Of a stretch of DNA of 64,000 nt, positions 26,200 to 34,472 are shown in pieces (position 1 is the first letter of the stretch; the number at the start of each line of letters is the position of its first letter). The DNA comes from Nonomuraea rhodomycinica (lineage in GTDB: Bacteria > Actinomycetota > Actinomycetes > Streptosporangiales > Streptosporangiaceae). The notes beneath the pieces were generated by a model. It had not been told where the DNA came from, did not search any database, and was given only the letters and a program-made list of their open reading frames with translations. Location of the stretch: positions 558,001-622,000 of the forward strand of contig NZ_JABWGO010000001.1 in assembly GCF_013363995.1 (NCBI RefSeq), written 5' to 3'. The translations under genes and the position numbers were made by a program.

Positions 26200-27222
26200 T
26201 CACCGGGACGGGGGCAGTTCGCCCGACCCCCTGGCGATGAGCCGGGTCGGGATCTGCTCGCGGTGGGCGGCGCGCGACGGCCGCCCGTCGAGGCGCGACA
26301 GCACGAGCTCGGCCGCCGCCGTGCCGATCGCGGCCGGGTCCTGGGCGACGACCGTGAGGGGCGGCTCCAGCACCTCCGCCAGCGGCAGGTCGTCGAACCC
26401 GACCAGCGCCACGTCGCGCCGCCGGGCCCGGGCCAGCGCGACGACCGCGCCCATGGAGGCGAAGTTGTTGGCCGCGAACAGCGCCGTCGGCGGGTCGGGC
26501 AGGGCGAGCAGCCGGACCACGGCCGCGCTGGCCGCCTCCTGGTCGTGGCCGCTCTCCACGAGTGCCCGGTCGAACGGCAGGCCCGCCGCCGCCAGCGCGT
26601 CGCGGTAGCCCTGGAAGCGTTCGCGCCGGGTGTAGAGGACCGCGGGCAGGTCGCCGACGAACCCGATCCGGCGGTGGCCGTGGGCGACGAGGTGGGCCAC
26701 GCCCTCCCGGGCGCCCTCGCGGTTGCCGCTGACGACGTGGTCGGCGGCCATGCCGACCGCGGGCCGGTCGAGGAAGACGATGGGCAGCCCGGCGGCCCGC
26801 TCGGTCCGCAGGTACCGGTGGTCGCCGGCGGCCGACGGCACGATCATGAGCCCGCTGACCCGGCGCGCCAGGAACGTCGCGACCAGGGAACGCTCCAGCT
26901 CGGCCGTCTCGCTGGAGGAGCCGACGATGAGGGTCAGCCCGCGCGGGCGCACGACGCTCTCGACCCCGCCCGCGACCGTGCCGAAGAACGGGTTGCCCAT
27001 CTCGGGGATGACCAGCCCGATCGCCGCGTCGCGCGCCCCGACCCGCATGTTGCGGGCCATGAGGTTGGGCTGGTAGCCGAGCTTGCGCACCGCCTCCATG
27101 ACGCGCTCGCGCGTCTCGACCGCGACGGGCCCGTCGTCGTTGAGCACCCGCGACACGGTCTTGGCGGTGACACCGACCTCGCGGGCGACGTCTGCCATCG
27201 TGGGGCGCCGCATTCCGACCAT
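26200..27222 (-). CDS. LacI-family regulator of the adjacent sugar ABC transporter/kinase
   Basis: 340 residues. Helix-turn-helix MADVAREVGVTAKTVSRVLN (9-28), hinge helix VETRERVMEAVRKLGYQPN, then a two-lobed sugar-sensor domain (GLVIPEMGNPFFG, VALVGFDDLPLAEVLEPPLT). ATG 27222 or 27213. It is the last gene downstream of the transporter genes on the same strand. The tandem TGTCATCGTTGACA palindromes upstream of that operon are of LacI-family type and are its likely operators, making this a local, sugar-induced repressor. Confidence 0.88.
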   Translation of the reverse strand: MVGMRRPTMADVAREVGVTAKTVSRVLNDDGPVAVETRERVMEAVRKLGYQPNLMARNMRVGARDAAIGLVIPEMGNPFFGTVAGGVESVVRPRGLTLIVGSSSETAELERSLVATFLARRVSGLMIVPSAAGDHRYLRTERAAGLPIVFLDRPAVGMAADHVVSGNREGAREGVAHLVAHGHRRIGFVGDLPAVLYTRRERFQGYRDALAAAGLPFDRALVESGHDQEAASAAVVRLLALPDPPTALFAANNFASMGAVVALARARRRDVALVGFDDLPLAEVLEPPLTVVAQDPAAIGTAAAELVLSRLDGRPSRAAHREQIPTRLIARGSGELPPSR

Positions 27223-27232
27223 GGTAGTGGCG

Positions 27233-28042
27233 TCAGGACAGGCCGATGGCCTCCGCGGCGCCCTTGTCCGCGACCACGGCCTTGCCGTCCGTGACGGTCA
27301 TCGCCCCGGTCATGATGGCCACGACCTCGGCCATGTTGTGGTCGGCCGGCTTCAGCTGGGCGACGCGGCGGCCGAGCCGCTGGACGTGGATGCGGTCGGC
27401 GATCTCGAAGACGTGCGGCATGTTGTGGCTGATGAGGACGACGGGGGTGCCGCGGTCGCGGACCCGCCGGATCATGTCCAGCACCTGGCCCGACTCCTTG
27501 ACACCGAGCGCGGCGGTGGGCTCGTCCATGACGACGACGTTCGAGGCCCAGGCCACCGCGCGGGCGACGGCGACGCCCTGCCGCTGGCCGCCGGACAGCG
27601 ACTCGACCGGCTGGGTCAGGGAACGCAGCCCGATCTTGAGGTCCTCCATGTGCCGGGCCGACTCCTCGCGCATGCGCTTCTTGTCGAGCATGCGGAACAC
27701 CGTGCCGAGCGGCCCGCGCTTGCGCACCTCGCGGCCGAGGAACATGTTGGTCGCGATGTCGAGCGAGGCGGCGACCGCGAGATCCTGGTAGACGGTCTCG
27801 ATGCCGTGCCTGCGCGCCTCCAGCGGGTCGCGGAAGCGCACCGGCTTGCCGTCCAGGAGGATCTCCCCCTGGTCCGGCTGCAGGGCGCCGGTCAGCGCCT
27901 TGATGAGGCTGGTCTTGCCGGCGCCGTTGTCGCCGATGACCGCGAGCACCTCGCCGGGCATGAGGTCGAAGTCGGCGCCGTCGAGCGCCGTCACGTGGCC
28001 GTAACGCTTGACCAGGCCGCGCGCCTGGAGCACGGGTGTCAT
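27233..28042 (-). CDS. Sugar ABC transporter ATPase, single-domain (FrcA-like)
   Basis: 269 residues, one ATPase domain rather than the fused double domain of RbsA/XylG, as in FrcA-type systems. Walker A GDNGAGKT, signature LSGGQRQG, Walker B VVVMDEPTAAL and switch ISHN are seen. ATG 28042 overlaps the permease stop (ATGA) with AGGAGG upstream. Family members energise import of fructose, ribose, xylose or inositol. Confidence 0.88.
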   Translation of the reverse strand: MTPVLQARGLVKRYGHVTALDGADFDLMPGEVLAVIGDNGAGKTSLIKALTGALQPDQGEILLDGKPVRFRDPLEARRHGIETVYQDLAVAASLDIATNMFLGREVRKRGPLGTVFRMLDKKRMREESARHMEDLKIGLRSLTQPVESLSGGQRQGVAVARAVAWASNVVVMDEPTAALGVKESGQVLDMIRRVRDRGTPVVLISHNMPHVFEIADRIHVQRLGRRVAQLKPADHNMAEVVAIMTGAMTVTDGKAVVADKGAAEAIGLS

Positions 28043-29010
28043 CGGGTCCTCCTGCGGGAGAGCTGGTCGACGGTGACGGCGAGGATCACCAGGATGCCGG
28101 TGATGAGTGTCTGATAGATCGACGGTACGCCCATGAGCTGGAGGCCGTTGCGGAAGACCCCCACGATGAGGGCGCCGATCAGCGTGCCGAGCACGGTGCC
28201 GCGCCCGCCGAACAGGCTCGTGCCGCCGAGGACGACCGCGGTGATGCTGTCGAGGTTGTCGGTCTGGCCGGCCTGCGGGTCGCCGACGCCGGTCCGCGAG
28301 ACCAGCAGCAGCGCCGCGAGGCCGTACACGAGCCCGGCCAGGGCGTAGACGCCCACGATGAGCCGGCCGGTGCGGATGCCGGTGAGCCGGGCCACCTCGG
28401 GGCTGTTGCCCAGCGCGTACACGTGCCGGCCCCACGCGGTGTAGCCCAGCAGGTACGCGAACAGCAGGAACAGCAGGATGGTGAGCAGCGAGCCGTAGGT
28501 GACGTTGGTGCCGCCGACCCGGAAGGTCTGCCCCAGGAACGTCATCTCCGGCGGCAGGTTCGTCACCGTCTGGTCCTGCGAGTAGATATGGGTCAGCGCG
28601 AACACCACGTTCAGCATGCCGAGCGTGACGATGAACGGCGGCAGGTTGATCTTCATCACCAGCAGGCCGTTGGCCAGGCCGAAGAACGCGCAGACGGCCA
28701 GGCCGGCCGCGATGGCCAGCAGCGGCGGCAGGCCGTTCTCCACGGCCAGCTTGGTCATCACGATCCCGCCGAACGCCATGATGGCGCCGTTGGACAGGTC
28801 GATGCCCGCGGTCAGGATGATGAGGGTCTGCCCGATGGCCAGCGTGCCGACGACCATCACCTGCTGGATGATCAGCGAGAAGTTCCCGCCGGTCAGGAAC
28901 TGGTCGCTCTTGAACGCGAAGAACACGCACGCCAGCACCAGCGCCGCCAGCGGCCCCGCGGTCGGCGTGGTCAGGATGCGGCGCGGGAGCGTCGCCTGCA
29001 TGACGGCCAT
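28039..29010 (-). CDS. Sugar ABC transporter permease (RbsC/FrcC-like)
   Basis: 323 residues with about nine membrane segments. The signature LTAGIDLSNGAIMAFGG and NLPPFIVTLGML are typical of the RbsC/XylH/FrcC group, as is GGTSLFGGRGTVLGTLIGAL near the C-terminus. ATG 29010 begins one base after the binding-protein stop. Confidence 0.9.
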   Translation of the reverse strand: MAVMQATLPRRILTTPTAGPLAALVLACVFFAFKSDQFLTGGNFSLIIQQVMVVGTLAIGQTLIILTAGIDLSNGAIMAFGGIVMTKLAVENGLPPLLAIAAGLAVCAFFGLANGLLVMKINLPPFIVTLGMLNVVFALTHIYSQDQTVTNLPPEMTFLGQTFRVGGTNVTYGSLLTILLFLLFAYLLGYTAWGRHVYALGNSPEVARLTGIRTGRLIVGVYALAGLVYGLAALLLVSRTGVGDPQAGQTDNLDSITAVVLGGTSLFGGRGTVLGTLIGALIVGVFRNGLQLMGVPSIYQTLITGILVILAVTVDQLSRRRTR

Positions 29011-29011
29011 G

Positions 29012-30001
29012 TCAGCCCCAGCAGTTCGCCAGGCCGAAGGCGGTGTCCTTGGCGTCGACGCCGGGGGCCGCCTTGTCGGTGATCAGCGTGACACCGGTGT
29101 CGGTGTAGCCGGAGGGCTTCTTGCCGCTCTTGGCATACTCGGCGACCGCGTTGACGCCCTGCTCGGCCATCTTCAGCGGGTACTGCTGCGAGGTGGCCGC
29201 GATCTGGCCGGCCTGGACGGCCTTGACGCCGGTGCAGCCGCCGTCGACGGAGACGACGAGCACGTTCTTGTCCTTGCCGTCGGCCTTGAGCGCGGTGTGG
29301 GCGCCGAGCGCGGCGGGCTCGTTGATGGTGTAGACGACGTTGATGTCGGGCGCCTTCTGCAGGCAGTTCTCCATCGCGGTCTGGCCCTTGGACTGGTCGC
29401 CGCGGGTGTCCTGCGAGCAGACGATCTGCGGGTCGCCCTCGGCGATGCCGAAGCCCTTGAGGAAGCCGTCGTGGCGGAGCTTGCCGACCGTGATGCCGGG
29501 GGCCAGGTCCAGGGTGGCGATCTTGGCGGGCTTGCCGGCCATCACCGCCTTGGCGTACTGGCCGATCAGCTCGCCGGCCTTGAAGTTGTCGGTGGCGAAC
29601 AGGGCGTCGGTGGCGTCCTGCGGCTCGGTCGGCGTGTCGAGCGCGATGACGACGACGCCGGCGTCGCGGGCCTTCTTGATCGCGGGGACGATGGCCTTGG
29701 TGTCGCTGGGGGTGATGAGGATGCCCTTGACCCCGGCGGCCACCATGTTCTCGATGGCGGTGATCTGGGTGGCGTTGTCGCCGTCGAACTTGCCGGCCGC
29801 CGTCATGAGCTCCATGCCGTCGGCCTTGGCCGCCTTCTCGGCCCCTTCCTTCATCTTCACGAAGAACGGGTTGGTCTCGGTCTTCGTGATGAGCCCGACC
29901 TTCGCGGCGCCGGCCTGCCCGCCGCCGCCTCCACTGTTGCCGCCGCATCCGGCTGCCAGCAGAGCGACAGCCAGGAGACCGGCCGAGAGCCTTGCATTCA
30001 T
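29012..30001 (-). CDS. Sugar-binding lipoprotein (type I periplasmic binding fold, FrcB/RbsB-like)
   Basis: 329 residues. A signal peptide with lipobox LLAAGC, a Gly/Ser linker, then the ribose-type binding fold (VGLITKTETNPFFVKMKEGA; GILITPSDTKAI; ALDTPTEP; TINEPAALGA). ATG 30001 follows AGGAAG. First gene of the operon after the LacI-type operators. Divergence from a PfkB kinase suggests a monosaccharide such as fructose or ribose as ligand. Confidence 0.9.
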   Translation of the reverse strand: MNARLSAGLLAVALLAAGCGGNSGGGGGQAGAAKVGLITKTETNPFFVKMKEGAEKAAKADGMELMTAAGKFDGDNATQITAIENMVAAGVKGILITPSDTKAIVPAIKKARDAGVVVIALDTPTEPQDATDALFATDNFKAGELIGQYAKAVMAGKPAKIATLDLAPGITVGKLRHDGFLKGFGIAEGDPQIVCSQDTRGDQSKGQTAMENCLQKAPDINVVYTINEPAALGAHTALKADGKDKNVLVVSVDGGCTGVKAVQAGQIAATSQQYPLKMAEQGVNAVAEYAKSGKKPSGYTDTGVTLITDKAAPGVDAKDTAFGLANCWG

Positions 30002-30057
30002 GGTGGCTTCCTAACAGAGTGGTCTCGGATTTAATCGTACTATCAGGGAGAACACGA

Positions 30058-30087
30058 TGTCATCGTTGACACATGTCATCGTTGACA
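30058..30087. promoter_or_regulatory. Tandem LacI-type operators
   Basis: The 14-bp dyad TGTCATCGTTGACA occurs twice, at 30058-30071 and 30074-30087, exactly 16 bp apart, with a central CG typical of LacI-family sites. It lies between the binding-protein gene and the kinase. Two sites in near-helical register suggest cooperative binding. Confidence 0.8.
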
Positions 30088-30204
30088 TGCGCCGTGTTGT
30101 GATGATGAACTCCGGGCCTGGAAACGTCAATGCTTTCGCCCCGTAACGAATCGGCAACAGGGGGAGACCCGGCCGTCGGGCAAGAGGGCGGAAAGGGAGA
30201 ACCG

Positions 30205-31161
30205 ATGATCGCTGTCCTCGGCGAGTGCGTGGCCGACGCCTTCGCCGAACCCGCCTCCTCGCGAGCCGGGTCCGGCGGGCCGGCCGGCGAGCTGACGCTG
30301 CGGGTGCACGCGGGCGGCGGCCCCGCCAACACGGCCGTGGCGCTGGCCCGCCTCGGCACGCCCACGAGGTTCCTGGGGCGGCTGTCGGGCGACGTGTTCG
30401 GCCGGCTGTTCCGCGACCGGCTCGCCTCCTCGGGCGTCGACCTGTCGGCGTGCGTCGAGGCGGCCGAGCCCAGCACGCTCGCGGTCGCCTCGCTCGACGA
30501 GCGCGGGCAGGCCGCCTACGGCTTCCACGCCGAGGGCGCCGCCGACTGGGCGTGGACGGCCGCCGAGCTGGCCTCCCGCGACCTGGGCGGGGCGTCGTGC
30601 CTGCACACCGGCTCGCTGGCGCTGGTCAGGGAGCCGGGCCGGGACGCGGTCGAGGCGTTCGCCGCCGCCGCCGCGCGGGGCGCGACGGTGTCGATCGACC
30701 CGAACGTACGGCCCAGCCTGGCGCCGCGCGTCGCCTACGACGTGACGCGCTGGTGCGCCTTCGCCGACATCCTCAGGCTCAGCGAGGACGACCTCGCCTT
30801 CCTCGCCCCGGACGAGCCGGTGGAGCGGGTCTGCGACCTCTGGCACGCCGCCGGGGCGCCGCTGGTCATCGTCACCCGGGGCGGGGCCGGCGCCCTCGTC
30901 TCGCTGAACGGCGAGCGGGCCGAGGTCGCGGCGCCCCGCGTGACGGTCGTCGACACGGTCGGCGCGGGCGACGCGTTCACCGCCGGGCTGCTGCACCGGC
31001 TCGACCGGCGCGGCCTGCTGGGCGGGCGGCTGGACGGGCTGGACCTGGCGACCGCCGTGGACGCCGCCGCGTTCGCCGCCCGGGTGGCGGCGCTGACCTG
31101 CGCGGTCGCTGGCGCCAACCCGCCGTGGGCGCGCGACCTGGACGACCGGGCCAGCGCGTAG
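30205..31161 (+). CDS. PfkB-family sugar kinase (fructokinase/ribokinase-like)
   Basis: 318 residues. N-terminal motif GGGPANTAVALARLG and C-terminal PfkB signature DTVGAGDAFTAGLL, whose Asp is the catalytic base, are both intact; SIDPNVRPSL is also typical. ATG 30205 after GGGAG is preferred over upstream frames because the fold starts at MIAVLGE. Sharing the LacI operators with the divergent importer, it likely phosphorylates the imported monosaccharide. Confidence 0.87.
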   Translation: MIAVLGECVADAFAEPASSRAGSGGPAGELTLRVHAGGGPANTAVALARLGTPTRFLGRLSGDVFGRLFRDRLASSGVDLSACVEAAEPSTLAVASLDERGQAAYGFHAEGAADWAWTAAELASRDLGGASCLHTGSLALVREPGRDAVEAFAAAAARGATVSIDPNVRPSLAPRVAYDVTRWCAFADILRLSEDDLAFLAPDEPVERVCDLWHAAGAPLVIVTRGGAGALVSLNGERAEVAAPRVTVVDTVGAGDAFTAGLLHRLDRRGLLGGRLDGLDLATAVDAAAFAARVAALTCAVAGANPPWARDLDDRASA

Positions 31162-31168
31162 AGGCCGG

Positions 31169-31184
31169 GCCCGCAAGCGCGGGC
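31169..31184 (+). terminator. Short GC hairpin after the kinase gene
   Basis: GCCCGC-AAGC-GCGGGC, a 6-bp stem 8 bp after the stop; no T-run follows, so it is a weak terminator candidate. Confidence 0.4.
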
Positions 31185-31253
31185 GCTCAACGGCACGGGA
31201 ATGATCGTTTGCCTGCGGCGGCGGTGGGTAGAGCCGGGCCGGAGGTGAGGGGG

Positions 31254-31670
31254 ATGGCCGAGTACGAAGCGACAAGAGAGATGCCCGCGGACAGCGCGAC
31301 GGTGTTCGAGGTGGCCTCCGACGTGGACCTCGTCAACCGGTGGCTCCCGCACGGGCTGCACGTGCGCGGCGGCGGCGAGGGCGTCGTCGAGGCCGCGGGC
31401 GACGTGGTGCCGGGCGGCGGGGAGCACGAGGGCCTGTTCGGGGCGTCGCGCGACCAGCTGCGCGTGGAGTGGGGCGGTCGCGACCACCCCGAGTACGCGG
31501 GCTGGCTCCAGGTGGCCGACCGCGCCGACGGGGCGAGCGAGGTGACCGTGCACATCTCGCTGCTCGACGAGCCCGAGGACGGGACGGCGCGGGAGCGCGG
31601 CGAGCAGGTGCGCTCCATGCTCGACGAGTCGTTGGACCGGCTGGCCGGCGAGGTCGCGCGGCGCTCCTGA
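31254..31670 (+). CDS. SRPBCC (START-like fold) family protein
   Basis: 138 residues. It opens with MAEYEATREMPADSATVFEV, the common first strand and helix of this fold, then a seven-stranded sheet and a long C-terminal helix (RGEQVRSMLDESLDRLAGEV). The fold binds hydrophobic ligands; the ligand is unknown. ATG 31254 has a strong GGAGG site. It is monocistronic. Confidence 0.75.
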   Translation: MAEYEATREMPADSATVFEVASDVDLVNRWLPHGLHVRGGGEGVVEAAGDVVPGGGEHEGLFGASRDQLRVEWGGRDHPEYAGWLQVADRADGASEVTVHISLLDEPEDGTARERGEQVRSMLDESLDRLAGEVARRS

Positions 31671-31682
31671 CCGGCGCCCGCG

Positions 31683-31754
31683 CGACCCCGTGCGGGTCAG
31701 GCGCGCACGACCTCCTGCGGGTCAGGCGTCGCGCGACCCCGTGCGGGTCAGGCG
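31683..31754. repeat. Three 21-bp repeats between convergent genes
   Basis: Near-identical copies at 31683-31703, 31708-31728 and 31734-31754, period 25-26 bp. Each contains GACC(C/T)C...GGGTC, a 5-bp inverted repeat, and the reverse strand of each contains TGA; the third copy supplies the stop codon of the minus-strand gene. Confidence 0.8.
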
Positions 31755-32116
31755 TCCTCGCGGTCCGGGTTCTCCAGGCGGAAGAAGTTGCTCTCCTTCC
31801 CGTCCTTCGTGTGCTCCTGGTAGATGAAGTTCAGCTTGCGCGCGTCGAACGTCTCGAACCAGTCGTCCCAGGAGATCTCCTGGAGGTCCTGGCCGCCGTA
31901 GCCGGGGAAGTCGAACCTGAGCACGCCGGCGCGTCCCTCGTGCTCCGTGCCCGGCACCGTGGCGGGACGAGCCTTGCGGTGCTCGGCCCACTGGCGGATC
32001 ACGTCGTGGTCGGTGGTGATGAGGCTGCGTCCGGGCCGCTCCTCATGCTCGTCCGGCGAGCCGATGTGCTGCTGGTACTTGTGCTCGCCCTCGACGGGCC
32101 GGTCCTGCTCTGCCAC
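31748..32116 (-). CDS. Conserved small protein of unknown function
   Basis: 122 residues, soluble, charged. The core LITTDHDVIRQWAEHRKARP, VLRFDFPGYGG and LQEISWDDWFETFD is a widespread short bacterial family with no established role; some databases mislabel relatives as glucan-branching enzyme. It contains no nuclease or ligand motif I recognise. ATG 32116. Confidence 0.7.
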   Translation of the reverse strand: MAEQDRPVEGEHKYQQHIGSPDEHEERPGRSLITTDHDVIRQWAEHRKARPATVPGTEHEGRAGVLRFDFPGYGGQDLQEISWDDWFETFDARKLNFIYQEHTKDGKESNFFRLENPDREDA

Positions 32117-32350
32117 GATTCCCCCCGATGAGTTTCCCCTGGTGACATGCCTTCCCGGGTCCGTTACCCCGCATCCCGTACGGCATGCGCGGGGGCTGGG
32201 GGCCGCCGCCGCGCCGGCCCGGTGCGCGGCGGCGAGACCGCCCTCGGCTCGTCTCGCCGCCGGCCCTTCGGCGGGCGGGCGAAACGCGTCCTCCCCCTTA
32301 TACGGTGCCGGGGACCGTTCGTCACCCCCGGCACGCCCATGGAGGACACG

Positions 32351-32914
32351 TCAGCTCGGGCTGTCGGCGCCGCCGCCGTCCTCCGGCGCCCGGTTGCGGT
32401 CGAGCGCCGGCTGTCCGAACCACGCCCACGCGGCCACCAGCGCCACGATCCCCGCCGTGATCATCGCGATCGCGTTGTGGAACAGGAAGTCCACCACCAG
32501 CATGGTGGCCGCGGTCATCGACACGGCCAGCGCGAGCGCCCCCGCGATGCCGTACCTGTTGGAGCGCCGTACCAGCGTCTCCTTCAGCCCCTGCCGGAAC
32601 AGCACGCGGTGCTGGGTCGCCGGCGCGATATAGCAGATGGAGGCGAGGGCCGCGCTGACCAGCGCGACGTAGAACAGCCGCCGGTCGCCCTCGCCCAGCC
32701 GGTCGAAGCCGGGCGAGAACGGCACCGTGAGCAGGAACGCGAACAGCACCTGAACCCCGGTGACCGCCACGCGGGCGCCCTGCAGCAGCTCGACGAAGTT
32801 GCGGTCGGCGCGCGCGCTCTCCGTCTCGTTCCTCCGCTTCAACCCCTGGTCCACCTGGGCCGCCCTTCCGCCTGCGATGCCGATCCGACGCGGTACGACT
32901 TTCCGGGTGCTCAT
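32351..32914 (-). CDS. DUF6328-family membrane protein
   Basis: 187 residues. A basic N-terminus is followed by FVELLQGARVAVTGVQVLFA, the family hallmark, and four membrane helices (about residues 45-65, 80-100, 122-142, 148-168) joined by TQHRVLFRQGLKE. The function of the family is unknown. ATG 32914 has GAGG 8 nt upstream. Confidence 0.78.
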   Translation of the reverse strand: MSTRKVVPRRIGIAGGRAAQVDQGLKRRNETESARADRNFVELLQGARVAVTGVQVLFAFLLTVPFSPGFDRLGEGDRRLFYVALVSAALASICYIAPATQHRVLFRQGLKETLVRRSNRYGIAGALALAVSMTAATMLVVDFLFHNAIAMITAGIVALVAAWAWFGQPALDRNRAPEDGGGADSPS

Positions 32915-32975
32915 GGTCGAAACCTCGTTCGGTACGCGTCCGGGCCGATCACCGTGGCGGGCCTCGGGGGCCGCC

Positions 32976-33590
32976 TTACCGCGGCCCCGGGGAGTAGAGC
33001 CAGGGGTCGCGCAGGTCGTGGTAGACGGGTGAGAGCTCGAACAGGCTCATCAGCTCCTCGAACTCCTCGCGCAGCCGGGCCGGCGGCTCCGCGCGCTCGC
33101 CCATCCGGGCCTCCCCCTCGGAGGTGAAGTACGCGGTCTCGACGTAGTCCCCGTCGGGCGACACGGCCGCCAGGCCGCCGATGAGGTCGGGCCGGAACCC
33201 GGCGAGGTCGGGCTCGCAGCGGCGCAGCAGTTCCCGCACGCGCGCCGGGTCGCCGACCCGGCCCTCGATCACCTGGACGAACCCCGCCGAGTCGGACCCT
33301 CCGCGCAGGTACACGTCCACCTGGTCGCAGTCGTGGAAGGTCACCTCGCCGGCGAACAGCTTGGCCGTCTCCATCCACCACTGGGTCTGCTCGGGCCGGT
33401 CGGAGTTGCGCCGCGCCTCCTCCCGCGACTCGAAGCGGGCCACGGCCACCAGCGTGCCGCCCTCGGTCACGCCGGCGGTCGTGCCGAGCCAGCCGTACGA
33501 ACCGGGCGCCAGCTCGCGCGCCCACCGGTCGAGCGCCTCGCGCGCCTCGCCCGTGTCGGCCACCGGCCCCTGGAAGACCTGGACGAACAT
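32976..33590 (-). CDS. Duplicated dimeric alpha-beta-barrel (ABM-like) protein
   Basis: 204 residues made of two similar ferredoxin-like halves: one starts FVQVFQGPVADTGEA (residue 2), the other FVQVIEGRVGDPARV (about residue 105). Each contains the ARFESREEAR/AYFTSEGEAR type helix of antibiotic-biosynthesis-monooxygenase-like domains. It is probably an internal dimer formed by gene duplication; no heme or catalytic residues can be assigned. ATG 33590 follows GGGAGG; the longer frame upstream has no ribosome site. Confidence 0.72.
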   Translation of the reverse strand: MFVQVFQGPVADTGEAREALDRWARELAPGSYGWLGTTAGVTEGGTLVAVARFESREEARRNSDRPEQTQWWMETAKLFAGEVTFHDCDQVDVYLRGGSDSAGFVQVIEGRVGDPARVRELLRRCEPDLAGFRPDLIGGLAAVSPDGDYVETAYFTSEGEARMGERAEPPARLREEFEELMSLFELSPVYHDLRDPWLYSPGPR

Positions 33591-33695
33591 CGCCGCCTCC
33601 CCTCTCCGGGTTGTCCCCGTAGGTCCCACGCTAGGAGCGGGCGCCGGACCCGGTCGACCGGCCGGTGCCCTCGGGGGGCCCAAGAGTTGGTGAGG

Positions 33696-34472
33696 CTATC
33701 GGTGGCGGGGGTCGGGCTCGTACAGGTCGGTGAGCGGAGCCAGCCGGGAGGCCGGGACGTTCAGCCGGAACCCGTCCGGACCGAAGGACTCCACCTGGTC
33801 CCGGCTCACCAGCCGGGCGGCGGCGAACCGGCCGCGCACGAGGGCGCTGACCAGCTTCGGGGCCCGGCCACCCGGGCCGCGCTCGTAGCCGAACAGGCGG
33901 GAGTGCCAGTGGGGCACCACGATCAGTTCGGCGACGGTGAACGCCTGCTGCACCTCCATCAGCAGCGGCCCGTCCTGGCGCAGCCGGACGTCGGCCACGT
34001 TCCCGACGCGCGTGCCCTGCGCGTCGAGCACCGGCTTGTCGAGGTACGCCCCGAGCCGCGCGGCCGGATGCCGTTCGTGGCTGACGGGCCGCTCCCGTGA
34101 CTCCTCCTCCTGGCCGCTGCCGGGGATCCTGGCGATGATGTTCCGCCTGGTCCAGGTCTCCAGCGCGGGCTCCTCCGGATCGCCGCCCACCTCGACGGCG
34201 CTGCCGAGCTCGGTGAGCAGGTGCATGGGGATGCGCCACGGCCGCGGGTCCTCCTGCGGGCTGAGCAGCTTCGCGACGGCGACCATGAGCCGGCCCGGCA
34301 CGCCGCCGATGCGGGGGCCGAGCGCCAGCGGACCGGCCAGGATGGCCGTCACGTAGGGCGGGTCGCCGGTCAGCTCCAGGTCGTCCACCTTGCACACGAG
34401 CTTGCCGGTGGAGGCGCGCACCACCTGCCGGTCGAGCAGGTGCAGCGCGGCGTGGATCTCTCTGGCTCTCAT
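33696..34472 (-). CDS. Protein with two PRC-barrel-like domains
   Basis: 258 residues. The first half starts with ALHLLDRQVVRASTGKLVCK and the second (from about residue 138) with ARLGAYLDKPVLDAQGTRVG; both have the small beta-barrel pattern of PRC domains, which mediate protein or RNA contacts. A helical linker (LMVAVAKLLSPQEDP) lies between. ATG 34472 overlaps the Nramp stop (ATGA), so it is the last gene of the four-gene transporter operon and may regulate or scaffold the transporter. Confidence 0.7.
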   Translation of the reverse strand: MRAREIHAALHLLDRQVVRASTGKLVCKVDDLELTGDPPYVTAILAGPLALGPRIGGVPGRLMVAVAKLLSPQEDPRPWRIPMHLLTELGSAVEVGGDPEEPALETWTRRNIIARIPGSGQEEESRERPVSHERHPAARLGAYLDKPVLDAQGTRVGNVADVRLRQDGPLLMEVQQAFTVAELIVVPHWHSRLFGYERGPGGRAPKLVSALVRGRFAAARLVSRDQVESFGPDGFRLNVPASRLAPLTDLYEPDPRHR

